64,000 bases of DNA, taken from Pseudomonas parakoreensis (GTDB lineage Bacteria; Pseudomonadota; Gammaproteobacteria; Pseudomonadales; Pseudomonadaceae). Where the stretch lies: positions 458,917 through 522,916 of the forward strand of contig NZ_BQHY01000002.1 in NCBI RefSeq assembly GCF_021602155.1, written 5' to 3'. The position numbers were made by a program, and so were the translations under genes. This document shows, in pieces, positions 18,578-27,822 of the stretch (the stretch's first letter is position 1; each line of letters opens with the position of its first letter). The notes under the pieces were generated by a model. The model had not been told where the DNA came from. It searched no databases and saw only the letters and a list, made by a program, of their open reading frames with translations.

Positions 18578-20320
18578 ATGAAAAGATTCATCCCGAGCCT
18601 GCTGGTGAGCGCTATAAGTTTTGCCTCGATGGAAGCCATGGCCGCCACCGATCTGGTGCTGGTCAACGGCAAGATTTTCACCGCCGACCGTGCACAGCCA
18701 AAGGTTCAGGCGCTGGCCGTGGAGAACGGCAAGGTGCTGAAAGTCGGCACCAATGCGCAGATCAAAGCGCTGATCGAACCCGGGACGCAGGTGATCGACC
18801 TCGGCGGCAAAACCCTGATGCCAGGCTTGATCGACAGCCATTCCCACGCAATTTTCGGCGGCCTGGAAATGGTCTCGGCCAACATGGAGGACGAAGTCGT
18901 CACCCTCGAGGAATTGCAAAAACGCCTGCGCGCCTGGCGTGACGATGGCAAGGCCAGGCACGGCGACGTGCTGAGCATTGCCGGCATGAGTTCAGCGTAC
19001 TGGGCGCAGGCCGAAGCGCTGGGCAAGACCTTCAACCAGGGCGAATGGGCCGACGTACCGGTGGTGTTCACCGGCAGTGACCACCACACCGCGTGGGCCA
19101 ACAACGTGATGCTCAAGCGCGCCGGCATCGACGCGGCGTTGCTCAAAACCCTGCCCGCTGCGGAAAAAGACACGATCGGCACACTGGCGAACGGTGAACC
19201 CAACGGTTTTCTGGTCGATGCTGGCTGGGACCGGGTCGCAGCCAAAATGCCGGTGCCGAGCCCGGCCGATATGCTCAGCGCAGCCAAATCCGCCGTGCGC
19301 TTCAACAACAGCCTCGGCATCACCGCGTGGATGGACCCCGCCGCCAACGCCGCCCCGGGCGAGGCCGTGTTCGCGCTCAAACCCACCGAGAAAACCGTCG
19401 GCGTGCTGCCGGCCTACAAAGCGCTGTCGGCAAGCGGCGACATGAGCGTGCACGTCGCAGCGTTGCTGGTCGCCAACCCGAAAAGCCTGCCGGCCGACCT
19501 CGACACGCTGGATAAAGTGCGCCAACAGTTTCAGGGCATCCCCAACCTGACCCTGCCCGGGGTCAAGATCTTCGCTGACGGCGTGATCGAGTACCCGGCG
19601 CAGAGCGCGGCGATGATCGATCCGTACCGCAATTCGCACAAACAGGGCGAGCTGCTGATCGATCCAGCGCATTTCGGCGAACTGGTCAGCGCCATCGATC
19701 AACGCGGCTGGCTGGTGCACATTCACGCCATTGGCGACCGCGCGGTGCGTGAGTCGCTGAACGGCATCGAACGCGCGCGCAAGGATCGGCAGAGCGGCAT
19801 CACGCACTCGATCACCCACTTGCAGATGGTCAACCCAAAAGAGTTCGCCCGCTTCAAGCCGCTGAACGTGATCGCTTCAATGCAACTGCTGTGGGCCAGC
19901 GCCGACGACTACACCACCGATATGATCAAGCTTTACGTCAGCGCACTCGCCTTCCGCTATCAATACCCGGCGCATTCGCTGCTGAAACAGGGTGCGACGA
20001 TTGCCGGCGCCAGCGACTGGCCGGTGTCCTCACCCAATCCGTTCAATGCCATGGCTCAGGCCATCACCCGCGTCGGGCCGATGGGCGTGCTGAATGCCGA
20101 CGAGCGTCTGGATCGCGAAACCATGTTTTACGCCTATACCGCCAACGCGGCGCGGACCATAGGCCTGGACAAACAGATCGGCTCACTGACGCCCGGCAAA
20201 CAGGCCGATTTCATCGTGGTCGATCGCGACGTGTTCAGCGTCGACGAAAAGGCCCTGCATGACACCCGGGTGCTGCAGACCTGGTTCGCTGGCCGTCAGG
20301 TCTACACCGCCACCCCATAA
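18578..20320 (+). CDS. Exported metal-dependent amidohydrolase (YtcJ/amidohydrolase 3 family)
   Basis: A 580-residue hydrolase. The signal peptide MKRFIPSLLVSAISFASMEAMAA points to the periplasm. The family start TDLVLVNGKIFTADRAQPKVQALAVENGKVLKVG is followed by the metal-binding GLIDSHSHAIFG near 82-93, a second set HIHAIGDRAV near 381-390, and a third metal/catalytic region GASDWPVSSPNPFNAM. The C-terminal TLTPGKQADFIVVDRDVF strand closes the beta-sandwich. Such enzymes cleave N-acyl, formamide or cyclic amide bonds; the substrate cannot be told. AAGGA precedes the ATG. It is divergent from the LysR gene and followed by a REP pair and a porin-like gene in the same direction. Confidence 0.88.
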   Translation: MKRFIPSLLVSAISFASMEAMAATDLVLVNGKIFTADRAQPKVQALAVENGKVLKVGTNAQIKALIEPGTQVIDLGGKTLMPGLIDSHSHAIFGGLEMVSANMEDEVVTLEELQKRLRAWRDDGKARHGDVLSIAGMSSAYWAQAEALGKTFNQGEWADVPVVFTGSDHHTAWANNVMLKRAGIDAALLKTLPAAEKDTIGTLANGEPNGFLVDAGWDRVAAKMPVPSPADMLSAAKSAVRFNNSLGITAWMDPAANAAPGEAVFALKPTEKTVGVLPAYKALSASGDMSVHVAALLVANPKSLPADLDTLDKVRQQFQGIPNLTLPGVKIFADGVIEYPAQSAAMIDPYRNSHKQGELLIDPAHFGELVSAIDQRGWLVHIHAIGDRAVRESLNGIERARKDRQSGITHSITHLQMVNPKEFARFKPLNVIASMQLLWASADDYTTDMIKLYVSALAFRYQYPAHSLLKQGATIAGASDWPVSSPNPFNAMAQAITRVGPMGVLNADERLDRETMFYAYTANAARTIGLDKQIGSLTPGKQADFIVVDRDVFSVDEKALHDTRVLQTWFAGRQVYTATP

Positions 20321-20334
20321 CAACTCGTTCCCCG

Positions 20335-20416
20335 TGTAGGAGCTGCCGAAGGCTGCGATCTTTTGATTTTTCAAGATCAAGATCAAAAGATCGCAGCCTT
20401 CGGCAGCTCCTACAGG
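20335..20416. repeat. Inverted REP pair
   Basis: Perfectly inverted GTAGGAGCTGCCGAAGGCTG elements around TTTTGATTTTTCAAGATCAA. It follows the amidohydrolase stop and so probably ends that transcript. Confidence 0.87.
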
Positions 20417-20459
20417 TTTCCCTTTCTGCCCAAAAATAATCACAACACCGGGACTTCAC

Positions 20460-21197
20460 ATGAAAGCCTTGCCCTTGCTCGCCCTGAGTTCCTTGAGCCT
20501 GCTGCCCCTGAGCAGCCACGCGATTCCCTTGAACGACGATTTCGCCGTGCTGGTCGACCTGACGCTGGCCAGCGACTACCGCACTCGCGGTATCTCGCAA
20601 ACCCAGAATGACCCGGCGGTGCAGGCCGGTCTGACGCTGGCCCACAGCAGCGGTTTGTACGTGGGGGCCTGGAGTTCCAACGTCGATTTCGGCGGTGGTC
20701 TGAAAACCCGGCAGGAAGTCGACTACTACGCGGGCTGGCTGTGGCAGGCCACCGAGGATGTCAGCCTCGATCTGGGCTACATCAAGTACGCCTACCCCAA
20801 GGAAAGCCAGTTCAACCAGAGCGAGGTTTACGGGATTCTCGGCGTCTACGGAGTGAAGCTGGCGGCGTATTACTCCAGCGATGCGCCGGGGATCGACAGC
20901 AAGCAGAGTTCGCTCTACAGCTATGTCGGTTATGAAACCGAACTGCCGTTCGACTCTGGCTTGAAACTGCGTTACGGCACTATGGATTTCAAAGATCCGC
21001 ATTTGTACTCGGCGTCCGGGCATGGCGAGGACAGCTACCGCGAATGGGAGGTCAAACTGACGCACAACCTGGCCGGCGTGGTATTGGGCCTGAGCTACAT
21101 CGATACCGATCTGTCGCAGAGCCAGTGTCTGAGCAACTGGGGGTTCAAGGATGTGTGCACGGCGACGGTGGTCGCCAGCCTGAGCAAATCCTTCTGA
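20460..21197 (+). CDS. TorF family putative porin
   Basis: A 245-residue outer-membrane beta-barrel protein. The signal peptide ends near SSHA-IPLNDD. The mature protein begins with DFAVLVDLTLASDYRTRGISQTQNDPAVQAG, the hallmark of the TorF/Gcw_chp family, continues with alternating aromatic/hydrophobic strands (LYVGAWSSNVDFGG; EVDYYAGWLW; SLDLGYIKYAYPKE) and ends in the terminal aromatic residue F of SLSKSF, as barrel proteins require for BAM insertion. Role: presumed uptake channel; substrate unknown. It has its own space upstream containing a REP pair, so it may be transcribed separately from the amidohydrolase. Confidence 0.85.
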   Translation: MKALPLLALSSLSLLPLSSHAIPLNDDFAVLVDLTLASDYRTRGISQTQNDPAVQAGLTLAHSSGLYVGAWSSNVDFGGGLKTRQEVDYYAGWLWQATEDVSLDLGYIKYAYPKESQFNQSEVYGILGVYGVKLAAYYSSDAPGIDSKQSSLYSYVGYETELPFDSGLKLRYGTMDFKDPHLYSASGHGEDSYREWEVKLTHNLAGVVLGLSYIDTDLSQSQCLSNWGFKDVCTATVVASLSKSF

Positions 21198-21208
21198 CTC
21201 CCCGCCTT

Positions 21209-21292
21209 GTGTAGGAGCTGCCGCAGGCTGCGATCTTTTGATTTTGAAAAGCAAGATCAAAAGATCGCAGCCTGCGGCAGCTCCTACAGGGA
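21209..21292. repeat. Inverted REP pair
   Basis: Inverted GTAGGAGCTGCCGCAGGCTG elements immediately after the porin stop. The remaining part up to the next start (about 21300-21390) is AT-rich and likely carries the promoter of the phosphoethanolamine transferase gene, but no clear -35/-10 pair was chosen. Confidence 0.87.
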
Positions 21293-21397
21293 ACGGGGTT
21301 ATTTGTTACAGGATGTTTACGAATTTTTTACTATTGTTCTTCTACAGTTACGCGCGTTACCGCGCGTGTTTTCTATTCTGCTAGAGGAATGTCTGTA

Positions 21398-23056
21398 ATG
21401 GCTTTGGGCAAAGGACTGCGTTTACCGTCCATCACTTCCACCCGTCTGGTGCTGGTGTTTTCCCTGGCACTGGTGACGCTGTACAACCTGGCGACCTGGA
21501 AGGCGCTGGGGAATCTGATCACCTTGCAAGGCGCGCACAAACTGGCGTTTTTCGCCTCGTTCGGGCTGTTCCTGTGGGCGGCGATCACCCTGCTACTGAC
21601 CCTGGTGTCGTTTCGCTGGACGCTGAAACCGGCACTGACCGTGGTCGCCCTGCTCTCGGCCTGCGCCGCGTATTTCATGAACGAATACGGGATCACCATC
21701 GATACGGTGATGATCCAGAACGTATTCGAAACCAATCCCGCCGAGGCTGCCGCGCTGTTCAACGGCAAGTTGCTGGCCTACGTGCTGTTGCTCGGCGTGC
21801 TGCCAGCGGTGCTGATCTGGCGCTGGCCGGTGCGTTATCGACCGTTCTTTCGCGGCGTGCTCAACAAGCTGCTGGTGATCGCCGCCTGCGTGCTGGTGAT
21901 CGGCGCCTCAGTGGGCGCGTTCTATTCGACTTATGCGCCGATCTTCCGTGAAGAGGACAAGCTCACCCATTTCATCAACCCGACCAATTACATCTACGCC
22001 ATCAGCAAGTACACCAAGCAACGCCTGGGCATCAAAAAGCATTTTGTAGTGCAGGCCATCGGGGAAGACGCGGTGATGAGCGCCAAAGCCGCCAGCCGCG
22101 AGAAGAAGTCGCTGATGGTGTTTGTGGTCGGCGAAACCGCCCGCGCCGATCATTTTTCGCTGAACGGCTATGCGCGCGAGACCAATCCCGAGCTGAGCAA
22201 ACTGGACATCCTCAACTTCACTCAGGTGCATTCCTGCGGCACGTCCACGGCGGTGTCGGTGCCGTGCATGTTCTCGATGTTCCCCCGTGAGGATTACAGC
22301 GACAAGAAAGGCAAAACCTACGAAGGCCTGCTGGATATCCTGCAACGGGCCGGCGTGCAGGTGCTGTGGCTGGACAACAACAGCGACTGCAAGGGCACCT
22401 GTCTGCGCGTACCGCACCGCGACATCGCGAAGAACCAGCCGGGGCCGTTCTGCGACGGCAACAACTGCCTGGACGAAGCGCTGCTGGCCGACCTGCAAGG
22501 CTACATCGACAGCCTCAAGGGCCACGCGATCATCGTCCTGCACGCCGACGGCAGCCACGGCCCGGAATACTACGAGCGCTACCCGAAAAGCATGGAGCGC
22601 TTCGCCCCGATCTGCCACACCAACCAGCTGGGCAGTTGCAGCCGCGATGAACTGGTGAACGTGTACGACAACACCATCCTCTACACCGACCACTTCCTCG
22701 CCAAGGTCGTCGAGTTGCTCAAACGCAATCAGGATTCACTGGACACCTCGATGGTGTATGTCTCCGATCACGGCGAATCCCTGGGAGAAAACGGCCTGTA
22801 CCTGCATGCGGCGCCGTATGCGCTGGCGCCCGAGGCGCAGACTCATGTGCCGATGGTGATGTGGTTTGGCAACAACACGCTGGCGCAGTTGGGGATTAAT
22901 CGCGATTGCCTGCAAGGCAAGACCGGGCAGCCGGACCTGAGCCATGACAACCTGTTCCATTCGGTGCTGGGCTTGTTCGAGGTGAAGACCGCGCTGTATC
23001 AGCCGGGGCTGGATGTGTTTCGCGGATGCCGGCCAGCCATGACGGCTGCGCAATAA
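21398..23056 (+). CDS. eptA: Lipid A phosphoethanolamine transferase, EptA type
   Basis: A 552-residue inner-membrane enzyme that would add phosphoethanolamine to lipid A, reducing the negative charge of the surface and giving tolerance to cationic peptides. Five membrane segments fill the first 180 residues. The periplasmic sulfatase-like domain has FVVGETARADH (zinc ligand Glu, about 245), the nucleophile threonine in CGTSTAVSVPCMFS (about 280), and VYVSDHGESLGE. Paired cysteines (CKGTC, CDGNNC, CHTNQLGSC) match the EptA disulfides. The first ATG at 21389 has AGAGGA directly against it; the second ATG, used here, has it at proper distance. Could be a paralogue acting on another lipid. Confidence 0.87.
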   Translation: MALGKGLRLPSITSTRLVLVFSLALVTLYNLATWKALGNLITLQGAHKLAFFASFGLFLWAAITLLLTLVSFRWTLKPALTVVALLSACAAYFMNEYGITIDTVMIQNVFETNPAEAAALFNGKLLAYVLLLGVLPAVLIWRWPVRYRPFFRGVLNKLLVIAACVLVIGASVGAFYSTYAPIFREEDKLTHFINPTNYIYAISKYTKQRLGIKKHFVVQAIGEDAVMSAKAASREKKSLMVFVVGETARADHFSLNGYARETNPELSKLDILNFTQVHSCGTSTAVSVPCMFSMFPREDYSDKKGKTYEGLLDILQRAGVQVLWLDNNSDCKGTCLRVPHRDIAKNQPGPFCDGNNCLDEALLADLQGYIDSLKGHAIIVLHADGSHGPEYYERYPKSMERFAPICHTNQLGSCSRDELVNVYDNTILYTDHFLAKVVELLKRNQDSLDTSMVYVSDHGESLGENGLYLHAAPYALAPEAQTHVPMVMWFGNNTLAQLGINRDCLQGKTGQPDLSHDNLFHSVLGLFEVKTALYQPGLDVFRGCRPAMTAAQ

Positions 23057-23079
23057 TCCGGACATTGCACAAAACCCTG

Positions 23080-23170
23080 TGGGAGCTGGCTTGCCAGCGA
23101 TGGCGGTCTGTCAGTCACATAGATGCCTGATATGCCGGCCTCATCGCTGGCAAGCCAGCTCCCACAGGGA
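23080..23170. repeat. Inverted REP pair of the GTGGGAGCTGGCTTGCCAGC class
   Basis: Two inverted copies, the left GTGGGAGCTGGCTTGCCAGC and the right its complement, lie between the convergent eptA and DUF971 genes and can serve as a two-way terminator. This is the class also used in the 131-bp array. Confidence 0.87.
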
Positions 23171-23181
23171 AAGCAGTGTTC

Positions 23182-23460
23182 TCAAGAACTGAGTTGTGCC
23201 AAATAGTCCCACGGGTAAATCCCGCGTTGATGGCCGTCACTGAACACCAGTTGCACACCATAGCCCTGCGGGTTGATTTCGATCAGGCGAACACGCTCAT
23301 CGACCCGCAGAGTCACACCTTTCAGGCGAAACGCGCGGCACTGCGAGCACGGGCACTGGCGACGCAGTTCGGCGTGGTTGAACAGCGATTCACGGCCGTC
23401 CGGCCAGCTCAGGCACAGTGTCCGTTCGCTTTGCGAGTTGCCCACCGACAGCGGATTCAT
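23182..23460 (-). CDS. DUF971 protein
   Basis: A 92-residue protein of the DUF971 family, the N-terminal domain also found in gamma-butyrobetaine hydroxylase. It contains the CPCSQCRAF motif (three cysteines that may bind a metal), the RLIEINPQGYGVQLVFSDGHQRGIYPWDYL core typical of the family, and no signal peptide. Its start overlaps the HEAT-repeat gene by four bases (ATGA), and it is the last gene of the transporter block. DUF971 proteins are often near iron-sulfur biogenesis or carnitine genes; here an iron-sulfur protein is in the same block, so a role in metal-centre handling is possible but unproved. Confidence 0.88.
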   Translation of the reverse strand: MNPLSVGNSQSERTLCLSWPDGRESLFNHAELRRQCPCSQCRAFRLKGVTLRVDERVRLIEINPQGYGVQLVFSDGHQRGIYPWDYLAQLSS

Positions 23461-24419
23461 TGCAGCTGACTCAAGGCAATCCGCACCGCTTTGCGCACTT
23501 CCGGGTCACCGTCATCCTGCGCCGCCTGCAACGCCGCCACCGCGCCGCGATCATTCAACTCACCGAGGGCCAGCGCGGCCTCCTTGCGCAGGTTGCTGAT
23601 GCGATGGCCGAGGGTCTCGATCAGGGCGTCCAGCGCTGCAGCGAAGCGCAAACGCCCGAGGCTGCGGGTGGCGCGCAGGCGCACCTGCCAGTAGTCATCG
23701 CCAAGGGCTGCGATCAATGCCGGGCCGGCGTCGCTGTGGCCGACTTTACCCAGGGTTGTTGCCGCCTCTTCGCGCACTTGCCAGGCGTGATCGTGCAAGG
23801 CCTGACGCAGCGCCGGCAATACCTCGGCGCCAGACGCCAGACCGAGAGCACCGGTGGCGGCGCGGCGCACTTCGGTGTCCGGGTCGGCGCTGGCCAGTCG
23901 CGCCAATGCCGGCAGTGCGTCGAGCTGCTTGAGCCAGCCGAGCACGCCGATGGCTTCGCGGCGCACGCTGGCGTCGGCATCATCAAGTGCCGCGACAGCG
24001 GCAGGCGCTGCAGCGGCGAAACGCAGTTCGCGCAAGGCGCGGAACGCGGCGATCCGCACACTGACCTCGGCATGCTCGGTCCACGGCAGAATCACCCGGC
24101 CTGCCGCCTCGCTCTTGAGCAGACTCAGACTTTGTGCGGCGGCGGTCTGCACGGCTGGAGACGGATCGGTCAGCGCCTGGCACAGCGCAGCCACCACCGG
24201 TTCGTCTTCCCACGCTTCCAGCAGCCGCGCGGCTTCGGCGCGGACGTCTTCAGCCGGATCATCGGTCAGCCTTTCGACCAGCCACAGCAGGCCGTCCGGT
24301 TCTTCCAGGTCTGCCAGCTCGATCAGGGCAATGCGCCGCACACCGGCATCGTCAGCGGTCAGACGCGGTTGCAGGGCGAGGATGTCGTCATTATCGGTCA
24401 CAGCAAAAAATGAGGTCAT
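23457..24419 (-). CDS. HEAT-repeat (PBS-lyase type) protein
   Basis: A 320-residue all-helical protein made of about nine HEAT/PBS-lyase repeats of about 30 residues, with the recurring pattern D.d..VR..A...LG (for example DADASVRREAIGVLGWL, DPDTEVRRAATGALGL, DHAWQVREEAATTLGKV, DDYWQVRLRATRSLGRL). No signal peptide or catalytic motif. Such solenoids hold other proteins together or, in the phycobilin-lyase relatives, help attach or insert cofactors. Start and stop overlap the ABC ATPase gene before it and DUF971 after it (both ATGA), so it is part of the operon with the flavoprotein/ferredoxin pair and may act as its assembly factor (inference). Confidence 0.88.
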   Translation of the reverse strand: MTSFFAVTDNDDILALQPRLTADDAGVRRIALIELADLEEPDGLLWLVERLTDDPAEDVRAEAARLLEAWEDEPVVAALCQALTDPSPAVQTAAAQSLSLLKSEAAGRVILPWTEHAEVSVRIAAFRALRELRFAAAAPAAVAALDDADASVRREAIGVLGWLKQLDALPALARLASADPDTEVRRAATGALGLASGAEVLPALRQALHDHAWQVREEAATTLGKVGHSDAGPALIAALGDDYWQVRLRATRSLGRLRFAAALDALIETLGHRISNLRKEAALALGELNDRGAVAALQAAQDDGDPEVRKAVRIALSQLQ

Positions 24420-25264
24420 AGGGCAAATCGCGGCAAGGGGTTTTCGGGCGGCAGGCCGAGCGGGTTGAGGCGCGGCAGCGGTCGGGAGTTGTCATGGCGC
24501 AGCAGGTCGAGGCAATGGCGCTTGAGGCGGGAGAATTCGGCGCTGGTCACCAGCTCAGAGGTACGCGGACGCGGGAAGTCCAGGCGCAGGTCTTCGATGA
24601 TTCGCCCCGGACGTGCGCTCATCACCAACAGTCGATCGGCGAGGAACAACGCCTCGTCGATGTCGTGGGTGACGAACACCACGGTGGTGCGAATCCGCGT
24701 CCAGATGTCCAGCAACAGCTCCTGCATGTTCAGGCGGGTCAAGGCATCCAGCGCGCCGAACGGCTCGTCCATCAGCAACAGCCGTGGACGGTTGACCAGC
24801 ACCCGGGCGATTTCCACCCGTTGCTGCATACCGCCGGACAGCTGATCCGGCCAGCTTTCGGCAAAGCCTTCAAGGCCCACCAGTTGGAGGATTTCATCGG
24901 CTGCGCGATGGCGTTCGGTTTTGCCGATGCCGCGCATTTTCAGGCCGAAAGCCACGTTGTCGCGTACCGTGCGCCACGGGAACAGCGTGTGGTGCTGAAA
25001 GACCATGCCCCGTTGCGGCGATGGCCCGCTGACCTCGCCACCGTCGACTTTGAGGCTGCCGGCATGGGCGCTCAAGTGTCCGGCGAGTGCGCCGAGCAAG
25101 GTGGATTTGCCGCAACCGGACGGGCCGAGAATGCACACGAACTGGCCCGGTTCGATCTGGCAGTCCAGACCTTGCACGGCTTCGAAAGCCTGTTGGCCTT
25201 CGCCGAGCACGATCGACAACTGGCGAATATCGATCCGCCCTTCCGGGGTTTGCATCGCGCTCAT
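24416..25264 (-). CDS. ABC transporter ATPase (SsuB/TauB/NrtD type)
   Basis: A 282-residue ATPase of the nitrate/sulfonate/taurine importer family. It has Walker A GPSGCGKST, Q-loop (MVFQHHTLFPWRTV), signature LSGGMQQRVEIARVL, Walker B RLLLMDEPFGALD and the H-loop FVTHDIDEAL, all intact. The chosen ATG overlaps the permease stop by one base (TGATG); the longer open frame upstream runs inside the permease gene and has no family match. It supplies energy for the permease and binding protein of the same block. Substrate not determined by the ATPase sequence. Confidence 0.92.
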   Translation of the reverse strand: MSAMQTPEGRIDIRQLSIVLGEGQQAFEAVQGLDCQIEPGQFVCILGPSGCGKSTLLGALAGHLSAHAGSLKVDGGEVSGPSPQRGMVFQHHTLFPWRTVRDNVAFGLKMRGIGKTERHRAADEILQLVGLEGFAESWPDQLSGGMQQRVEIARVLVNRPRLLLMDEPFGALDALTRLNMQELLLDIWTRIRTTVVFVTHDIDEALFLADRLLVMSARPGRIIEDLRLDFPRPRTSELVTSAEFSRLKRHCLDLLRHDNSRPLPRLNPLGLPPENPLPRFAL

Positions 25265-26046
25265 CAGGCTTTTCCTCGTGGTCGGTGCCAGGGCGTGAAC
25301 AGCCCGCCCAGGCGTTTGATCAACAGGCTGCTGCCCATGCCCAGCACACCGATCAGCAGCATGCCGACGACGATGTCGGCGTAGTTCTGGATGGTGTAGG
25401 ACTCCCAGGTGTAGTAACCGATGCCGAACTGTCCGGAGATCATCTCGGCGGTCACCAGACAGAACCACGAGGTGCCCATACCGATGGCGAGGCCGGTGAT
25501 GATGCTCGGCGCGGCGCCGGGCAAAATCACTTCAAGCAAAATCGCCCGGCGCCCTGCCCCGAGGCTTTTCGCCGAGGCGATCAGCCGTGGATCAACGCCT
25601 TCAACGCCGTGCACGGTGTTAAGCAAGATCGGGAACAGCGCGCCGGTGAAGGTGATGAACACCATCGACAGCTCCGACGACGGGAACATCAGGATCGCCA
25701 GCGGAATCCACGCCACCGCCGGAATCGGCCGCAGCACCTCCAGCGGTGGCAGCAGCAGGTCTTCAGTCCATTTCGAGCGGCCGATGGCCAGACCCAGAGC
25801 GATGCCGATGAAAAGTGCCGCGAGGTAACCGGCGAACACGCGGCTGAGACTGGCGCTCAGGTGCTGCAGCAGCTTGCCGGAATCGCCCAGGCCCAACGCC
25901 GCTTCGATCACCGCCAATGGGGTGGGCACGTTGGCGAAAGTGACCAGACCGAGATTCCAGTGGTGGCTGGCGGCGAGTTGCCAGAACAGCAGGCAGAGCA
26001 GCAACGACGCCGTTCTTGGAATCCAGCGTAAATAGGATCGGTACAC
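25264..26046 (-). CDS. ABC transporter permease (SsuC/TauC type)
   Basis: A 260-residue inner-membrane permease with about six hydrophobic helices (SLLLCLLFWQLAA; AGYLAALFIGIALGLAIG; AWIPLAILMF and others) and the cytoplasmic coupling motif EVILPGAAPSIITGLAIGMG, the EAA loop of binding-protein-dependent importers. The open frame begins with TTG, but a GTG five codons later has AGGA six bases upstream and is used here. Between it and the binding-protein gene is a REP pair, which may lower expression of the permease relative to the binding protein. Confidence 0.9.
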   Translation of the reverse strand: MYRSYLRWIPRTASLLLCLLFWQLAASHHWNLGLVTFANVPTPLAVIEAALGLGDSGKLLQHLSASLSRVFAGYLAALFIGIALGLAIGRSKWTEDLLLPPLEVLRPIPAVAWIPLAILMFPSSELSMVFITFTGALFPILLNTVHGVEGVDPRLIASAKSLGAGRRAILLEVILPGAAPSIITGLAIGMGTSWFCLVTAEMISGQFGIGYYTWESYTIQNYADIVVGMLLIGVLGMGSSLLIKRLGGLFTPWHRPRGKA

Positions 26047-26067
26047 AATTCTTCCTCTCAACCGAGA

Positions 26068-26160
26068 TCCCCTGTAGGAGCTGCCGAAGGCTGCGATCTT
26101 TTGATCTTGTTTTTTAAAATCAAAGTCAAAAGATCGCAGCCTTCGGCAGCTCCTACAGTG
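26068..26160. repeat. Inverted REP pair inside the transporter block
   Basis: Inverted GTAGGAGCTGCCGAAGGCTG elements between the genes for binding protein and permease, both read leftwards. Its place within a likely operon suggests partial termination or 3'-end protection, as known for REP elements between malE and malF in enteric bacteria. Confidence 0.86.
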
Positions 26161-26178
26161 ACCGAGGTGTTCTGCGGG

Positions 26179-27582
26179 TTAGCGGGCAGCTACGGCCTGG
26201 GTTGTGGCATCGATAAAGTCGAAAACCTTGCCGCCCTGCGCCGCCGCATAGTGCTGCGCCTGGCCCTTGAGCAGGAACGCGCTCAGGCGGCCCTTGGCAT
26301 CACTGGCAAACCACGCCTGATCGGCGAGCAACTTGATCCCGCTGTCACTGGCCTGGGCATACACGGCGCGGATGTTTTTGCCTTCCTGTTTCAATGCGGC
26401 CAGCGCAGTGAAAGCGGATTCGGCGGAGGCGTACCGGCGTACTTTGTCTTCGCCGCGCACCCAGATTTCGGCGACGTGGCTAACGTCAGTGATGGCTTTG
26501 CCGGTCGCTGCATCCACGGCTTTCAACGGCGTCTGCGCGTAATTGGCGAGTTGCGCGCTGTAGTCCAGATTCGACGCCTTGAAGGCGGCGCGGATGTACT
26601 GATCGTCGATGAAGGTGTTGAGGTCGAGGCCGCGATCGGCTTTCTTCAGCAGCTTCAGGGTGTCGATCGCCGTCCCCACGGCCTGGCGGTATTCCGGCTT
26701 CCAGCTCAGGTCGCGGGTCTGCACGCCCAGCGGGCCGTGGAACAGGTAGTTGACCTCGGCATCGACGCCGGTGACCTTGGCGATCAGCTCGCTGTACTTC
26801 TCAGGCTCAGCAGCCAGCAACTGGTTGGCCTCGATGCTTGCGCGCAGGTAGGCGATGACGATTTCCGGGTATTTTTTCGCGTAAGCCTGATCGACCAGCG
26901 CGCCGTGGAACGTCGGCGCATTGGCCTGGGCGCCGTCGTAGATCTTGCGGGCGAAACCACGGCTGGGGAACAGTTCGGCGAACGGCACGAAGTCGGCGTG
27001 GGCGTCGATCTTGCCGGCCTGCAACGCGGAGCCGGCGACTTCCGGTGGCTGGGCGATGATGTTCACGTCCTTGAGCGGGTCCCAGCCCTGCTCCGCCACC
27101 GCGCGCAGCAACATGCCGTGGGCGGTTGAAGCAAAGGGCACCGAAATGGTCTTGCCCTTGAGCTCGCTCAGCGCCTGCACCCCGGACGCGCTCGGCACCA
27201 CGATGCCGTTGCCGCTGCCCTTGATGCTGCCCGACAGCACGCTGATGAACAGGCTGTGCTTGCCGGCGGTTTCGAACGCCACCCCGTTGAATGCGCCGGG
27301 GAAATCGGCCATGGCGCCGAAATCGAGTTTGCCGGCGACCATTTCGTTGGTCAGCGGCGCGTCGCTGGTGAAGTTTTTCCACTGCACATCGTACTTCGCG
27401 TCTTTGTAGGCGCCGTCGTGCGGCAGGTATTTGTCGAGCAGGCCGAGCTCACGAATCAACAGGCCGCCGGCGGCGCAGTTGATGGTGGTGTCCTGGGTGC
27501 CGATGGCAATGCGGATGGTTTCGGCCGAGGCCGACAGGGTGAATGAAGCCAGTACCAGACCGGCGAGTGCTGCACGCAACAT
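26179..27582 (-). CDS. ABC transporter substrate-binding protein (NMT1/SsuA-like), long form
   Basis: A 467-residue periplasmic binding protein. The signal peptide MLRAALAGLVLASFTLSASA is cleaved before ETIRIAIGTQDTTINC. The NMT1/TauA fold is seen in GLLDKYLP, KLDFGAMADFPGAFNG, SGIKVL-like SDSGIKLLADQAW and the SELKGKTISVPFASTAHGMLLRAV motif. It is about 120-150 residues longer than SsuA or TauA (about 320), and resembles the long binding proteins of the nitrate/cyanate type. Its partners are the permease and ATPase downstream. Context with an AprAB-like redox pair suggests a sulfur- or nitrogen-containing organic substrate, which is inference. Confidence 0.88.
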   Translation of the reverse strand: MLRAALAGLVLASFTLSASAETIRIAIGTQDTTINCAAGGLLIRELGLLDKYLPHDGAYKDAKYDVQWKNFTSDAPLTNEMVAGKLDFGAMADFPGAFNGVAFETAGKHSLFISVLSGSIKGSGNGIVVPSASGVQALSELKGKTISVPFASTAHGMLLRAVAEQGWDPLKDVNIIAQPPEVAGSALQAGKIDAHADFVPFAELFPSRGFARKIYDGAQANAPTFHGALVDQAYAKKYPEIVIAYLRASIEANQLLAAEPEKYSELIAKVTGVDAEVNYLFHGPLGVQTRDLSWKPEYRQAVGTAIDTLKLLKKADRGLDLNTFIDDQYIRAAFKASNLDYSAQLANYAQTPLKAVDAATGKAITDVSHVAEIWVRGEDKVRRYASAESAFTALAALKQEGKNIRAVYAQASDSGIKLLADQAWFASDAKGRLSAFLLKGQAQHYAAAQGGKVFDFIDATTQAVAAR

Positions 27583-27714
27583 GGTGTGTTTCCCCTCGAA
27601 TCATTGATTGGATGTTCGTCTCCGCCGCGATCAGGGCGCGGTGGGAAACGAGGGGGTTTCGGTTTTTCCAGCGTCCGGGGTATGCCGGATGGCTTTAGTG
27701 CTGTCCAGGCGGGC

Positions 27715-27815
27715 CTCATCGCTGGCAAGCCAGCTCCCACAGGTTTCTCGGGTGTTCGCGAAATCCATGTCCCACTACGAATCCTTGTGGGAGCTGGCTT
27801 GCCAGCGATGGCGTC
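27715..27815. repeat. Inverted REP pair between ferredoxin and binding-protein genes
   Basis: Two inverted copies of the GCTGGCAAGCCAGCTCCCAC class. They lie within the 240-base gap between the ferredoxin stop and the binding-protein start. The rest of the gap (27583-27710) holds no gene; it could contain a second promoter for the transport genes, but no clear one was found. Confidence 0.85.
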
Positions 27816-27822
27816 AGCCCAG